Assembly: GCF_001633165.1 (NCBI RefSeq)
Contig: NZ_CP015418.1
Coordinates: forward strand, 2,356,001 to 2,420,000
DNA: 64,000 nt
Direction: 5' to 3'
Source of the DNA: Rhodovulum sulfidophilum DSM 1374
GTDB taxonomy: Bacteria; Pseudomonadota; Alphaproteobacteria; Rhodobacterales; Rhodobacteraceae
This document shows positions 63,358 to 64,000 of the stretch, piece by piece. Each line of letters begins with the position of its first letter. The stretch's first letter is position 1. The position numbers and the translations under genes are program-made. The notes beneath the pieces were generated by a model, which worked only from the letters and a program-made list of their open reading frames with translations, was not told the origin of the DNA and searched no databases.

Positions 63358-64000
63358 ATGACGAAGACCGAAAGCGGCGAGCGGCCGGCGCGGCTTCATT
63401 TGCTGGGCGCGCTTTGCCTGACCGATGCCGAGGGGCGCGATTTCACGCCGAAAAGCCGCAAGGCGCAGGCGTTGCTGGCGCTTCTGGCGCTGTCGCCGCG
63501 CGGCACGCGCACCCGGATCTGGCTGCGCGACAAGCTCTGGAGCGAAAGCGACGAGGGCCGGGCTTCGGGCAGCCTGCGGCAGTCGGTCTATGAGCTCAAG
63601 GGCGCGCTCAAGGGCATCGATGCCGGGATCCTGACCACCGAGCGCAACGCTCTGGGCCTCGATCTCGACCGGCTCTGGGTCGATCTGCGGGCGATCCGCG
63701 AGGGCGGCGGAGCGCTGCCGGCCGGGGTCGATCCCGATGCCGACCTGCTGGAAGGGTTCGACATTTCCGACGAGGAATTCGAGGATTGGCTGACCATGGA
63801 GCGGTCGGCCTGGGAGCGGCTGCGCGAGACCCTGACGGCGGCTCCCCCGAAGGCTGCAGACGCGCCGGCGCCGCCCGAGGCGCCCGCGCCGCGCCGGATG
63901 CCGCGGGTGATCGAGATCGGGCTGCTGCCCGGCATCGTGCATGGCGGGCTCAGAAGCGGCGCCTTCATCGGCGATTACATCATCGAAGCCGTGGCCCGCG
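63358..64000 (+). CDS. SARP/BTAD-like regulatory protein, 3' end outside window
   Basis: The 214 visible codons start at ATG 63358 (or 63331 in frame). Residues 10-95 form an OmpR-type winged helix of the SARP group: LHLLGALCLTDAEGRDFTPK, AQALLALLALSPRGTRTRIW and LWSESDEGRASGSLRQSVYE. A BTAD-like region follows (LLEGFDISDEEFEDWLTMER), then an Ala/Pro-rich linker and MPRVIEIGLLPGIVHGG, where a further domain begins. In alphaproteobacteria such fusions often continue into TPR or cyclase-like domains. Its upstream region (63115-63357) is the promoter. Confidence 0.75.
   Translation, partial: MTKTESGERPARLHLLGALCLTDAEGRDFTPKSRKAQALLALLALSPRGTRTRIWLRDKLWSESDEGRASGSLRQSVYELKGALKGIDAGILTTERNALGLDLDRLWVDLRAIREGGGALPAGVDPDADLLEGFDISDEEFEDWLTMERSAWERLRETLTAAPPKAADAPAPPEAPAPRRMPRVIEIGLLPGIVHGGLRSGAFIGDYIIEAVAR

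Overview
The window is GC-rich chromosomal DNA (roughly two-thirds G+C by eye in host genes) from an alphaproteobacterium, most likely the Rhodobacterales (Rhodobacter/Rhodovulum/roseobacter type). Pointers are the scpA-scpB-nagZ-SPOR cluster behind argS and dgt, an LdtR-like MarR regulator, DUF1194 proteins, a PutA with its own Lrp-type regulator, a metF/metR divergent pair and an IS complement typical of that order. The species cannot be read from the sequence alone.

Layout. 1-2.7 kb: end of a cytochrome c' gene, an amidoligase/glutamine-amidotransferase pair and erpA. 2.7-9.2 kb: a co-directional run dgt, argS, SPOR protein, nagZ, scpA, scpB with overlapping starts and stops. 9.2-15 kb: a TctABC carboxylate transporter diverging from the methionine importer metNIQ. 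15-27 kb: HNH nuclease, parE, ppk2, methyltransferase, MATE pump, aspartate aminotransferase, HTH regulator-sdhE, ldtR, a DUF1194 gene with a decayed tandem copy, a glyoxalase and thyX. 27-28.9 kb: a nest of three IS remnants. 29-46 kb: DUF2177, cold-shock protein, ArsC-like protein, thrS, valS, an orphan CoxL-like hydroxylase, metF/metR, inositol monophosphatase, Flp-like peptide, rhomboid protease and putA with its Lrp regulator.

46.2-54.35 kb is an integrative element of about 8 kb inserted in the 3' end of a tRNA-Leu(TAA) gene. It is bounded by a 14-bp direct repeat (46297-46310 and 54334-54347). It carries a P4-type integrase at one end, an AlpA-type excisionase at the other, and the same 12-bp repeats (putative integrase arm sites) at both ends. 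Its interior is clearly more AT-rich than the host. The cargo is a nuclease, a putative graspetide-type RiPP cluster (precursor with four tandem core-like repeats, TgmB/MvdD-like ATP-grasp ligase, translationally coupled three-TM protein), a muramidase-like lipoprotein and two overlapping genes for small envelope proteins sharing a Gly-rich motif. I regard this RiPP locus as the best candidate for an undescribed system.

54.5-64 kb: tRNA-Val, an IS1182-type element with intact ends, an SDR fragment joined to a decayed NTPase/TPR gene, a chemoreceptor, tRNA-Gly, a CDP-alcohol phosphatidyltransferase, hisB-hisH, a free-standing RAM domain, an acyl-CoA thioesterase and the start of a SARP-like regulator running off the window.

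A second unusual observation: two unrelated transposase genes (IS5-type at 28.7 kb, IS1182-type at 56.0 kb) are each broken by a roughly 37-bp hairpin insertion. The two hairpins share an identical 13-nt loop but have different, internally complementary stems.
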